In this document: one piece after another, positions 34,982-43,683 of the stretch | Layout: each line of letters begins with the position of its first letter | Position numbering within the stretch: position 1 is the stretch's first letter | Assembly (NCBI GenBank): GCA_020635255.1 | Contig: JACKAC010000001.1 | Span: forward strand, 434,001 to 498,000 | Direction: 5' to 3' | Length of the DNA: 64,000 nt | From: Ignavibacteriales bacterium | GTDB lineage: Bacteria; Bacteroidota; Ignavibacteria; Tepidaquicellales; Tepidaquicellaceae | Made by a program: the position numbers and the translations under genes | The notes under the pieces: generated by a model | Databases searched by the model: none | Seen by the model: only the letters and a program-made list of their open reading frames with translations | What the model was told of the DNA's origin: nothing

Positions 34982-35947
34982 ATGTCCAGCAAAATATTTA
35001 GAAATGGGGTAGACCTTGGTGATAAATTGCTTGATTTTGTAGCTAATGCGAAATTATTAACAATATTTAGTCCATATATAAAGCTAAATTCATTAGAATC
35101 TCTAATTGAAAATTCTAAAAGTGTAAATATAGTTGTAGTTAGATGGGAACCTTTAGATTTAATAATGGGTGTATCTGATTTGGAAATTTATCCATACTTA
35201 AATAAAAAGGGAATATATCTTTATAGAAATCCAAGGCTTCATTTAAAAGCTTTTATTGATAACGGTAAAAGATGTTTTATGGGAAGCGCTAATATTTCTT
35301 CAAGAGCTTTAAATATCCCGAATTCTAATAATTACAATTATGAACTGGGTACAATTGTAGAAAACATCTCAATTGACGAACAGCTCTACTTTAACAAACT
35401 AATTAATAATAGCATTTTAATAACGGATGTAGTATATGAACAATTTAAGGAACAGATTGAAAATTCTCAGGCAATAAAACCTCAAATTGATATAGATTTT
35501 GAATTAGTAGCACCTGATAGAAACTTTTTAATTTCTTCTTTACCAATGTCCTATAATACAGAAAAATTATTAGATGTATATTATAAAAGGAGTGAGTATT
35601 CCGAGATTGATTTTAATTGTGCTCTCCATGATTTAGCACTATATGATGTTAATCTGGATTTAGAAAAAGAAGATCTAATGCTATCAGTAAAGAAAGCTTT
35701 TTTTAATCACCCCTTTATAAATGGTTTTTTGGAAAATATTGATGAGAATGGTGAAATTTATTTTGGGAGAGCTAAAGATTGGATACATAAGAACTGTACA
35801 ACAGTCCCGACACCTCGTAAGTGGGAAATTACGGACAATATTCAAATTCTTTATAGATGGATCGTTGAGTTGAGCGATGGTGTCTATAATGTAGATAAAC
35901 CACATCATTCTGAAAGGTTATATAAAGTAAAAAATTACGTTAAATAG
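34982..35947 (+). CDS. Phospholipase D-like nuclease
   Basis: The 321-residue protein has a single HKD motif RLHLKAFIDNGKRCFMGSANISSRAL (about 84-109: HxK, then G-S-A-N). The N-terminal strand LLTIFSPYIKLNSLESLI is typical of bacterial PLD-family nucleases, which work as dimers. The C-terminal half (about 180-321) is unassigned and contains a Trp-rich DWIHKNCTTVPTPRKWEI. It completes the plus-strand run sspA-helicase-MORC-NERD helicase-PLD. Its stop overlaps the end of the convergent minus-strand gene by 8 bp. Confidence 0.8.
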   Translation: MSSKIFRNGVDLGDKLLDFVANAKLLTIFSPYIKLNSLESLIENSKSVNIVVVRWEPLDLIMGVSDLEIYPYLNKKGIYLYRNPRLHLKAFIDNGKRCFMGSANISSRALNIPNSNNYNYELGTIVENISIDEQLYFNKLINNSILITDVVYEQFKEQIENSQAIKPQIDIDFELVAPDRNFLISSLPMSYNTEKLLDVYYKRSEYSEIDFNCALHDLALYDVNLDLEKEDLMLSVKKAFFNHPFINGFLENIDENGEIYFGRAKDWIHKNCTTVPTPRKWEITDNIQILYRWIVELSDGVYNVDKPHHSERLYKVKNYVK

Positions 35948-36332
35948 AAAATTTTTCTAAAAATTTTATTCCATTATCTATATCATCAAATACAATAGTT
36001 GAGGGTAAATAAACAATCTGAAAATATTTCCTGAACGTATCATCTTCAAGAGATTTCTCGTCAACTAAAATAATTGTTTTGCCTAGAGAATATGCCAATC
36101 CTAGTTCAAAGCAAAGACCATAACCTGATGGATTAGTTTTCTCCATGTATGCAAAGAAAATATCACACTCTTTAATGTAGTGAATATCCCATGTTGTATA
36201 TTCTTCAATACTCTCGAGTTTATGTTCCCTTGGATTAAAAAAAATAAATCGGTTACCCAATTTGTCTATTATATTTTTTTGCCAATTAGAATGAAATCCT
36301 CCCGATAAGTATATTTTAGCTTTATTCTCCAT
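35940..36332 (-). CDS. Nucleoside 2-deoxyribosyltransferase-like protein
   Basis: This 130-residue protein has IYLSGGFHSNWQKNIID at the start, CDIFFAYMEKTNPSGYGLCFELGLAYSLGKTIILVDE (catalytic-type Glu76) and a Rossmann-like arrangement of the Nuc_deoxyrib_tr family. Such domains cut N-glycosidic bonds of nucleosides or NAD and are used as effectors in immune systems. It overlaps the start of a membrane protein gene by 11 bp and lies downstream of sspD, so it may be the last gene of the sspBCD transcript. Confidence 0.78.
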   Translation of the reverse strand: MENKAKIYLSGGFHSNWQKNIIDKLGNRFIFFNPREHKLESIEEYTTWDIHYIKECDIFFAYMEKTNPSGYGLCFELGLAYSLGKTIILVDEKSLEDDTFRKYFQIVYLPSTIVFDDIDNGIKFLEKFSI

Positions 36333-36960
36333 TAGTATTAGAAATATAAATAGTCATTGGTAAAATCTGTGCTATTGTAAAGAATCTTTTTCTTACAGAT
36401 TTTAAAATTATTCCTATAAATAATAAAATAATTGTAAAAAAATTAAAATTACAATTATCATAAAAGGGGTATATTATTAATAGATAAATCACAAAAGCGA
36501 TTAAAGATATATTTGCAATGTGATTACTAAATTCTGACCTAAATTGGAATTTATAAATTTTTTCATCCATTTCAGGAAATTTGCTCATACAATAATTACG
36601 AACACTCCTGAATGATATTTGCTTAATGTCGACTTTGTAATTTAATTTACATAGATGTTTATAGTAATGTATTTGGGAAATCCCATAAACAGGACCTTCT
36701 TTTAATCCTTTCTCAATCCTAATTCGGTAGCGGAATATTTTATCAAATAGCTCGCTAATTCCAAAAATTATATATCCCATTATGTATGTAAGGGTCAATA
36801 AAGTTATAACCTCATATTCGGGTATGAGTAGATTTTTGAAATTCTCATATGGAAAAATAAATGTAAGAAGGAATAACGAATAAATTCCGGGAATTAAAAA
36901 ACCAATTATATCAAGAAAAAAATCTTTAAGAGAATTAAAAAAAGTTCTAGAAGGATCCAT
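36322..36960 (-). CDS. Multi-pass membrane protein next to the deoxyribosyltransferase-like gene
   Basis: The 212-residue protein has about four transmembrane helices: FFLDIIGFLIPGIYSLFLLTF (13-33), VITLLTLTYIMGYIIFGI (about 50-67), NISLIAFVIYLLIIYPF (about 150-166) and FFTIILLFIGIILKSV (about 173-188). They are separated by a charged cytosolic loop of about 80 residues. No catalytic motif is seen. Its reading frame overlaps the downstream enzyme by 11 bp; membrane protein plus nucleotide-cleaving enzyme is a frequent two-gene effector layout. It follows sspD by 14 bp. Confidence 0.7.
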   Translation of the reverse strand: MDPSRTFFNSLKDFFLDIIGFLIPGIYSLFLLTFIFPYENFKNLLIPEYEVITLLTLTYIMGYIIFGISELFDKIFRYRIRIEKGLKEGPVYGISQIHYYKHLCKLNYKVDIKQISFRSVRNYCMSKFPEMDEKIYKFQFRSEFSNHIANISLIAFVIYLLIIYPFYDNCNFNFFTIILLFIGIILKSVRKRFFTIAQILPMTIYISNTNGE

Positions 36961-36974
36961 TATTTACCAAAATA

Positions 36975-38072
36975 TTAAATGAAACAAGATGCACAACCTT
37001 CTCCTTCAGATTCGTCAAGTATATCTAAAAGGTAAGGGGAGTTATTGGTTTTTGAATTTATCTTTTTTGTGTAATCATCCTTTATTTGCTTAATTCTTTC
37101 TGGTTGAATTAAATCGCTTAAACTTTCATTTTGCATCCAAGTATATCCATCCTTCTCGTATGACATAGCCTTTTTAAATAATTCGGGGTGTTGCTCAAAT
37201 AGCCAGACCCATTCAATTTTTTGTTGATAAAAGCAAAAAAAACAACCTGATCTGCTTCTAGCATATTCCCCTTTATTGCCATTGATTTCAAACTCAATTT
37301 TTTCATAGTATCTGGGGACTCCAACACCACTATCCCTAAGAATTCTAAAGATGTCATCTCTTATAAGTATATCCTCATTCTCTAAAATCGGATAGTCAAG
37401 TTCATTTGCTAAAGGATAATTTGTCGTTTGAAGAAAATCAAATACAACTTTATTAAAAGTGGATATGCTTAAATCTAATAATGTATTTATTTTATTTGCT
37501 TTTGTATTGTTGATTGAAAGTGGAGAATCTATTATTTCGATAATCCTATCTGAAACGTTACTATGCTTTAGGAATAATTCTTTGATATACCCGATATTTT
37601 CGTTCTTAAATAATTTATTAATAACATCCTCACTCCATATATTCTTTCTAAATGGAAATATAGATTGAATATTATCTTTCTTTGAAATATAACCTTCTCT
37701 ATTCTCGTCTCCACGTATTCCAACGTAAGATACAACTAGATTGTCACCAACATAATCTTCAAAGGGCTCTAATTTTAATTTTTTTGTGCACCATCTTGCT
37801 GTTGAAGAGGGAAGATACCCACCATACAGTTTAAGAAAATGATCAAATGGAACTTCATGACTATCCTGAGCTGCATTAAGTTTTTGAATCTTTTTCCCTA
37901 AGTATATTTCTAAATTTTCAACTAGTTGATATGTTTCGTCCAATTCCTTGCCGGTATCACAAAAGTAATATTCAATATCTAAACTTGGGTATTTATCCCT
38001 AAGGTAGATTGCAAGTGCTGCACTATCTTTTCCACCAGAGATTCCTAAAACATGTCTAACTCTTTTTTCCAT
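36975..38072 (-). CDS. sspD: ATP pyrophosphatase SspD/DndC-like
   Basis: The 365-residue protein belongs to the PAPS reductase/N-type ATP pyrophosphatase family, with PP-loop ISGGKDSAAL (residues 11-20), YYFCDTGKELDETYQLV, SYVGIRGDENREGY and Cys pairs RSGCFFCFYQQK and GCASCFI. These Cys residues would hold the Fe-S cluster of DndC-type enzymes. In phosphorothioation it activates the DNA backbone for sulfur insertion. It overlaps the upstream ATPase gene by 17 bp. DndC-like CysH homologues also serve sulfate assimilation, but the DUF4007 and ATPase neighbours argue for Ssp. Confidence 0.85.
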   Translation of the reverse strand: MEKRVRHVLGISGGKDSAALAIYLRDKYPSLDIEYYFCDTGKELDETYQLVENLEIYLGKKIQKLNAAQDSHEVPFDHFLKLYGGYLPSSTARWCTKKLKLEPFEDYVGDNLVVSYVGIRGDENREGYISKKDNIQSIFPFRKNIWSEDVINKLFKNENIGYIKELFLKHSNVSDRIIEIIDSPLSINNTKANKINTLLDLSISTFNKVVFDFLQTTNYPLANELDYPILENEDILIRDDIFRILRDSGVGVPRYYEKIEFEINGNKGEYARSRSGCFFCFYQQKIEWVWLFEQHPELFKKAMSYEKDGYTWMQNESLSDLIQPERIKQIKDDYTKKINSKTNNSPYLLDILDESEGEGCASCFI

Positions 38073-41000
38073 CTTCTAATAATTCTTCTAATATGTATGT
38101 TAAAGTTGCAACATTTATTGAGTAGTCATTTGTCAAGTGTTGCTTTAGTATTCTTTGTAGTTCTGTAATGTCTTTTGTTTTGCTTTTTGGAAATCTAATA
38201 ATATCCTTTTTTAATCCTGTGAGAATATTTGCAATTTCAATCTTATACACAATTTCATTACTTTTATTCACTGTTTTTTCATTTAGCTCGCACATATTAT
38301 CCAATTCATGGATTATTTCAGAAAATCTTTCGTATAGAATATTTTCTTCTTTGTCACTAATTAACTCTAATGATTTATTTATTAGTGGTTGGGCTAAGGA
38401 ATTCAGCCAAGAATTTTTATCATCAATTTTTGAGTAAAGTCTTGCATAAAAAACTTTCTGATCTGGCAACAATAAAAATTCTTTTATGTACCGATAGCGT
38501 TGTTGCAAAAGGTCACGCATTTTTGAATAAGTTGATTTATCGCCAATTACATTTTTAGCAATAAAATCCTCAAACCTATTTATTAATAAGTCATAACAAG
38601 TTCGTAATTCTGTTATGCTTTTTTGTAATTTTGAGATGTACTCCTCTAGGTAATTTGTGTTACTTTTAAGTTTGTTTATATCATATCCAAAGGCTTGCGG
38701 AAAAGTTTCAAAGAAAGCATTATCAGGTTCGGTAGAATTCTGTATTGCGCTTCTAAAAGCTAGGGTATCTTTACTTAATCTGGAAGTTGTTCTTGCATAT
38801 TGAGGTAATTGACGATAAAAAACCAAAAAAGGTTTTATTGTTTCAATTAATGATTGACCTGTAATTTCGTTATTTTGATTTAAGTTTAATAACTTTTTAT
38901 ACTTATTAAATATTTCAATTTTTATGCCGGTAAAATTGTATGCTTTAATCTCATAATTCCTAGGTTTCTTTATAATTAGTTCAAATATATCAGAAGTGAA
39001 GTTTGGAATAAAGATATTGTTATTAAAAAGAGCAAAACTATCTCTATTTGTAAACAAAAATATTGGTACCCAAAAATCGAGAAATCCTCTTTTTAATTTG
39101 TATGGTTCTTTTAAATAAATATCAAATAAATCTTGTAAATTTTTTCTGTTATTTTTTGAATTGGTAATGAATTTGACACCTTCTTCCCAAAGTGGAGTAA
39201 ATGTATTATCTTTTGGTATTCCAAGCCCATATCCATCTTTTGTTCTATAGTGGATACCTGTCTCTTTGATCAATGAGAGATAAATTGTTTTTTCGGGTGG
39301 ATATTTCTCATCTTCAAATCCAAAATCTGCTTTGTTCCATTCCTCCGTCAATCTAGATAGCAAATTTCTTTTTGCGGTTTGTATAGGACTTGATAATTTT
39401 GTTTTGTTTACCATTTCATTTCTATAAATTGGTGTCTTTTGGTAAATGCTATCGGATATCTTGGAAACTAAGGTATTTAAGGATTTTCTTCCTTTTATTG
39501 TCTGTTTTACCCCTTTAAAATACCAAACTATATTTGAGGTATCGGAATATATACTATCGAAGACAAAATAGTTTAATAGATTTATTTGATGTTTATAAAT
39601 TGAATTTAGTTCTCTTACTGCAACTCTATCATCAATATTATCCTCTTTTACTTTCTTTATTTTCTCTATTTCAAATAATAAATTTTTGATCTTTTCAGTA
39701 TTTTTATACACTCCAAAAAGAGTGGCTGTCGTACAATTTTTAGAAAATGCTTTTAGAGATTCTTCTGATAATTCCTCGGAAAAAATTAGGTTTATGTAAC
39801 CATCAATCTCACGTTCTGGGTGCAGCGATTCTGGTGATTCGCTTAGATGAAATGCAAAATATCTCGGAGTTCCTTTGCTGTAAGTTGTTGCTTTAGCCAA
39901 AATAAATGGAAAATTAAAATACTTGTTTAATCCATCAACAACGTTAGATATTCGTTCTATAAAATGCCCGGCTTTGTCTATAGCCAATTCAATGTCTAAA
40001 TCTGTTCCTTCAAAAAGTATATATCGTCTGTTATGTTTTACAAATCTAATTATCTTATTTTTTTCGAGTTCATTAATTAGTGAATCCGGCTTTTTTATGC
40101 CCAGTGAATATTTGGAATACTTACATAAAAAATCCTTATCAATTATTGAGCCATTTGGCGAAAAGATGTTTAATAATCCTAATGTCTTTACAATCTTAAT
40201 TTGACTTAGTAAATCTTTAGTGCATATACTTTCTGTTCTTTCAACAGAGCTTCTAATCGCAGCCCATTTAGAATAATCAGGATTGTATTTGCTTGAAATA
40301 AATGAATGATAATTATAAGTGAGATAATCATAAACACAACTTAAATTATAATAGGGATCCTTTAACTTATCATAATCAAATAAGCTTAAATGTCCTTTGG
40401 ATTCTAAAAATGTGAATAAGGATCTCTCATTTTGTCCATATTTTTGTAAAGCTATTGTTAATGCAGCAGCAGATAAAATATCGAATGGAGCAAGATTGTG
40501 GGATACTTCTTCATTAAGATAATCTTTTAAGGGGAATACCTTTGATGCCTCTATTGCTTTGAAAAGCAATTTTAAGTTATTTCTATCATGCTTTATTCTT
40601 AATTTTTTTATTTTTTTAGCAGAAAGAGAAAGAAGCTGTTCCACCGGTTCCTGAAAAGCGATTTCCTTTAATCTTCCTTTTACCTTTGTCCACTCATTTT
40701 GTTGTGAACGCGTTAGGGACATTGCGTAACCATTAAAATCTTGGTGTAAGGTAGTTATTAAAATAATATTATGATTTGGATTATTTACATATTCAGCTAA
40801 TAACTGAATAAAATATAATTCTTTCTCCGGCATATTTTTGGATGCATATTCTAAGAATTTTCCAAATTCATCTATGACTATTAGAAGGCCCTTTTTCTTT
40901 GTTTTAGAATAATATTGATCTATTTTTTTAAAAATGCTTTCAACATTTGGGGTTGCTTTAAAACCAAACGATTTAGCAAATGAATTTATAAAAGAATTAT

Positions 41001-41292
41001 ATTCTCCAACTATTGGGTGATACTCAAATTTAATATCCGGGTTTTCTGAGTTAAAATAATTTTGTTTGGAATTTAATGATTTCTCTAATGCCCAGAGAAA
41101 AGATGACTTTCCAATTCCATATGAACCGATAATACTGAAAGCCCTAATCCCAATTTCATAATCTTTAATAATCTCACTATATACTCTTCTAGAATTTTGA
41201 GTCGGGATATAGTCCAACTTTAGATTTCTATCTCTCGAAATATTTACGGATGGTGAAAAGCTTCTATTGTGAATTTTTTTTGTAGTATCCAT
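38056..41292 (-). CDS. sspC: Large P-loop ATPase, SspC-like
   Basis: This 1078-residue protein has an N-terminal AAA/STAND-like ATPase: Walker A FSIIGSYGIGKSSFLWALE (about 53-70), Walker B KKGLLIVIDEFGKFLEYA (about 133-150) and IILITTLHQDFN (sensor 1, about 178). The remaining 800 residues are helical without known motifs. It sits between the DUF4007 gene (29-bp overlap) and the DndC-like gene (17-bp overlap), which is the SspB-SspC-SspD order; SspC is the ATPase component in that system. It is much longer than typical short SspC proteins as I remember them, so the subtype may be distinct. Confidence 0.72.
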   Translation of the reverse strand: MDTTKKIHNRSFSPSVNISRDRNLKLDYIPTQNSRRVYSEIIKDYEIGIRAFSIIGSYGIGKSSFLWALEKSLNSKQNYFNSENPDIKFEYHPIVGEYNSFINSFAKSFGFKATPNVESIFKKIDQYYSKTKKKGLLIVIDEFGKFLEYASKNMPEKELYFIQLLAEYVNNPNHNIILITTLHQDFNGYAMSLTRSQQNEWTKVKGRLKEIAFQEPVEQLLSLSAKKIKKLRIKHDRNNLKLLFKAIEASKVFPLKDYLNEEVSHNLAPFDILSAAALTIALQKYGQNERSLFTFLESKGHLSLFDYDKLKDPYYNLSCVYDYLTYNYHSFISSKYNPDYSKWAAIRSSVERTESICTKDLLSQIKIVKTLGLLNIFSPNGSIIDKDFLCKYSKYSLGIKKPDSLINELEKNKIIRFVKHNRRYILFEGTDLDIELAIDKAGHFIERISNVVDGLNKYFNFPFILAKATTYSKGTPRYFAFHLSESPESLHPEREIDGYINLIFSEELSEESLKAFSKNCTTATLFGVYKNTEKIKNLLFEIEKIKKVKEDNIDDRVAVRELNSIYKHQINLLNYFVFDSIYSDTSNIVWYFKGVKQTIKGRKSLNTLVSKISDSIYQKTPIYRNEMVNKTKLSSPIQTAKRNLLSRLTEEWNKADFGFEDEKYPPEKTIYLSLIKETGIHYRTKDGYGLGIPKDNTFTPLWEEGVKFITNSKNNRKNLQDLFDIYLKEPYKLKRGFLDFWVPIFLFTNRDSFALFNNNIFIPNFTSDIFELIIKKPRNYEIKAYNFTGIKIEIFNKYKKLLNLNQNNEITGQSLIETIKPFLVFYRQLPQYARTTSRLSKDTLAFRSAIQNSTEPDNAFFETFPQAFGYDINKLKSNTNYLEEYISKLQKSITELRTCYDLLINRFEDFIAKNVIGDKSTYSKMRDLLQQRYRYIKEFLLLPDQKVFYARLYSKIDDKNSWLNSLAQPLINKSLELISDKEENILYERFSEIIHELDNMCELNEKTVNKSNEIVYKIEIANILTGLKKDIIRFPKSKTKDITELQRILKQHLTNDYSINVATLTYILEELLEDGKKS

Positions 41293-42019
41293 TTAATACC
41301 ATGTATGGGTTAAATTTCTTGGATATTTGCAAAATTTGGTTTCCTGCTGTTTCTGAATATGTAACATTATTATAGCTATTAGTAATTTCAATTAATTTTT
41401 TGTAAAGTCCATCAGAATTTATTGAAAATATTAACCCTGGAGAGTTGTTACCAATTAATAAATCATTAAAAGAGATTGTTGTAGAATTTTCAAAGTTGTC
41501 TAATATAGAATAAAATATAATTTCGCAGGGTATATTGTCCCTTTCATTGTGCTCAAATTGATACCAGTTAACTAGCCTATTATCAACATCTTTTTGCTTA
41601 AAGTTCTTTAAAACATCTAATTCTAATAGCAAACCAGAGAAATCTTCTTCTATATCAACTTGATCATCACTAGAAGGTCGCAGGTAATTTTTCAGAAAAA
41701 TATTTATATCAAGATTAATAGTATTTTCATTATAAAGATTTATAATTCCATTTTCATCATACTTTCTTTTAATGAATGCTAAAAGCTGTTCTTTTGTAAA
41801 ATATGATCGTTCTTTTTTAAACTCATTGAAAACTAAATTATAAATAGAGGCTTTGTCTGTTTTAATAAGATGGTAATGGAGCAACCACAATGTCCCAATA
41901 TCTTCCAAATATATGTCTCTTCCGGTTTTCCCAAAAATATAATCTGCAATCTCTGTAGAAAGACCTTTTTCATCAATGAGTCCAAATGCTCTTGACCAGT
42001 ATTTAATAGAAGCCACCAT
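41264..42019 (-). CDS. sspB: DUF4007 protein, SspB-like
   Basis: The 251-residue protein has the DUF4007 pattern: YWSRAFGLID near the start, STEIADYIFGKTGRDIYLEDIGTLWLLHYHLIKTDKASIYNLVFNEF and ERSYFTKEQLLAFIKRKY. SspB of phosphorothioation systems carries DUF4007 and provides the strand-specific nick or DNA recognition. It is the first gene of the minus-strand sspBCD unit. The 250-bp AT-rich gap upstream (42020-42270) should contain its promoter, with an interrupted direct repeat of TGAAACT/TTTCAAAAATG-like sequence but no clear boxes. Confidence 0.82.
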   Translation of the reverse strand: MVASIKYWSRAFGLIDEKGLSTEIADYIFGKTGRDIYLEDIGTLWLLHYHLIKTDKASIYNLVFNEFKKERSYFTKEQLLAFIKRKYDENGIINLYNENTINLDINIFLKNYLRPSSDDQVDIEEDFSGLLLELDVLKNFKQKDVDNRLVNWYQFEHNERDNIPCEIIFYSILDNFENSTTISFNDLLIGNNSPGLIFSINSDGLYKKLIEITNSYNNVTYSETAGNQILQISKKFNPYMVLNGYYKKNSQ

Positions 42020-42270
42020 GTTTTTACCTACACCTAATTTAATTACGGAGTCGCTTTCATTGAAAGAATTACTTTCAATTATAAAGTCGTATGCTTTTTT
42101 TAGCCAAAGCAGTTTGCATGCAAATGATTCATGGCCGGAAAAGGTATATTTTTTTGAGTTTTTAATGGGTATTCTTAAGTTTCAAAAATGTAATTAAACG
42201 AAAAAACTATTGAAACTCTAAAAATTTTGACAATTAGGTAGGATTGTTTATGGTGACTTTGTAGGTAGCT

Positions 42271-42477
42271 TTAAACTAAGTTATAGTATTTTGTTAAGAT
42301 TATTTCATGAAAAGGATTTTCATGAATAAGCGCTAATTCCAGTCTTATTATTCTCTTTTCTATTTTGTTTTTCTTAAAGTCTTTTAGCTCATTAAATTCT
42401 ATAGATTCTCTAAAATTTTTTAATTCTACAAGCTCTTTTTCCCCTGCTTGTATTAATTCCATGTCCAAGTATTCCAT
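42271..42477 (-). CDS. Short charged helical protein
   Basis: The 68-residue protein is highly charged (LIQAGEKELVELKNFRESIEFNELKDFKKNKIEKRIIRLELALI), predicted to be helical or coiled-coil. No family is recognised. It lies alone between the sspB gene and the HD hydrolase, on the same strand as both. The composition is like real genes here (balanced Glu/Lys, no rare runs), but its small size makes the call tentative. Confidence 0.45.
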   Translation of the reverse strand: MEYLDMELIQAGEKELVELKNFRESIEFNELKDFKKNKIEKRIIRLELALIHENPFHEIILTKYYNLV

Positions 42478-42535
42478 AATAATTTCTTTTTATTATGAAA
42501 TAACGTTTGACAAATGTCGATGCAAATATTTTCAA

Positions 42536-43105
42536 TTACTCAAAAAGAGCCTTATGGGCTACTAAGAATTCCTTATATAATCTAATTTTTCCCAATCTTT
42601 TCTTGAATATTGGTATCATAGATGAGTAATACCATTTTATTTCTTTTTTTGGGGCATTGAATCTTTTAAAAACCTCATTTCCCGAAACTAAGTAGTCGGC
42701 ATGGATATCATTTAAGTTTGACAGTTTATCAGCGGCAAATAATAATAATTCGTCATCATTTTTGCTTGGTAGTACTTCCAATGAATGTTTTTTCCTCATT
42801 TTCCAACTGACAACTTTTTTAGAATCTGATTCTGAAATTCGGTTTTCAGGCTCAGTGTTACTCATGACAAGTGAATAAACCTTACCTCCCCATTCTTTTT
42901 TGAGAAGTGGTTCAGTATAAGAGGTATCTTCAATACTATCATGGAGAAATCCTGCCACAATTAAATCTTCTGAAGCTCCATTCTTAATCAAATTTGAAAC
43001 AACATCTAATATATGGACTATATAAGGAATAGAGGTTCCTTTTCTTGTTTGACCTTTATGAAGTAGAGTAGCTTTTAAAAAAGCCTTGTTGAATTTATTT
43101 ATCAT
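42536..43105 (-). CDS. RelA/SpoT-type HD phosphohydrolase
   Basis: The 189-residue protein has the HD-domain pattern of small (p)ppGpp-hydrolase-like enzymes: ATLLHKGQTRKGTSIPYIVHILDVV (His16, His31), AGFLHDSIEDTSYTEPLL (HD at 55-56) and AADKLSNLNDI (Asp). These match SpoT/MESH1-like Mn-dependent hydrolases, which cleave alarmones or related nucleotides. No synthetase domain is present. It belongs to a minus-strand run with an unknown gene (7 bp away) and the large SF1 helicase-nuclease, so it may be an accessory of that defence unit. Confidence 0.82.
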   Translation of the reverse strand: MINKFNKAFLKATLLHKGQTRKGTSIPYIVHILDVVSNLIKNGASEDLIVAGFLHDSIEDTSYTEPLLKKEWGGKVYSLVMSNTEPENRISESDSKKVVSWKMRKKHSLEVLPSKNDDELLLFAADKLSNLNDIHADYLVSGNEVFKRFNAPKKEIKWYYSSMIPIFKKRLGKIRLYKEFLVAHKALFE

Positions 43106-43112
43106 TAAATAA

Positions 43113-43670
43113 CTATTTTGCGTGAAGGATATCTTGAAGTGTGTATTCTTTGAAATATTCCTGCAATGCTAGTTCGTAATCAGTTGGACCTGAATCAATC
43201 ACAGCAATTAATATTGTTTCAAGCGAAGCTTGTAAATTATATCCATTCTCAAATTCATAGAACCCATCAATTTCCATTTTTTCATTTATAAGCATTAAAT
43301 GCCAATAAGATTGATTTGCTAGTTTAAACCAATTTTCAAAGCTTTTCATATCAAAGGGATTTAAAACTCGGTCTGACATATATATTGGATTATCGGGATT
43401 GTCTTTATCTGGGATATAAAAAAGTAATGTGACTAAAGGTCCATAAGATGTTTTTACTGCTCCGACTTTCAAATAAAAATCAATGGGTTCGTTTGATTTT
43501 ATTTCAAAAATATGTTTTCCCGTACTTTTTACTGCTAAAGAAATCTCACTTCCTACTTCCGGGTCTAATATAATGGGTAAATCATATAATAGTGAAGTTT
43601 CAAAGTAATTTTCTGGAAAATCTGGAAGTTTAAAGTCAGCATCTCCATGCTGCCATTTATTGTTTCGCAT
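43113..43670 (-). CDS. Protein of unknown function between helicase-nuclease and HD genes
   Basis: The 185-residue protein is rich in beta-strand residues (SLLYDLPIILDPEVGSEISLAVKSTGKHIFEIKSNEPIDFYLKVG) with a helical C-terminus (LQASLETILIAVIDSGPTDYELALQEYFKEY). I do not recognise the family. It starts 13 bp after the end of the SF1 helicase gene and ends 7 bp before the HD hydrolase start, so all three are likely one operon. Confidence 0.6.
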   Translation of the reverse strand: MRNNKWQHGDADFKLPDFPENYFETSLLYDLPIILDPEVGSEISLAVKSTGKHIFEIKSNEPIDFYLKVGAVKTSYGPLVTLLFYIPDKDNPDNPIYMSDRVLNPFDMKSFENWFKLANQSYWHLMLINEKMEIDGFYEFENGYNLQASLETILIAVIDSGPTDYELALQEYFKEYTLQDILHAK

Positions 43671-43683
43671 TATTTTTACATTC

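Noticed and set aside
36975..38072. Assignment of the PP-loop protein as sulfate-assimilation CysH
   Set aside because: No other sulfate-reduction genes are nearby, and its tight coupling with the DUF4007 and ATPase genes plus a cysteine desulfurase fits phosphorothioation better.
38168..38558. Plus-strand frames opposite sspC
   Set aside because: They are Phe/Leu/Ser-rich shadows of the large ATPase gene with no independent evidence.
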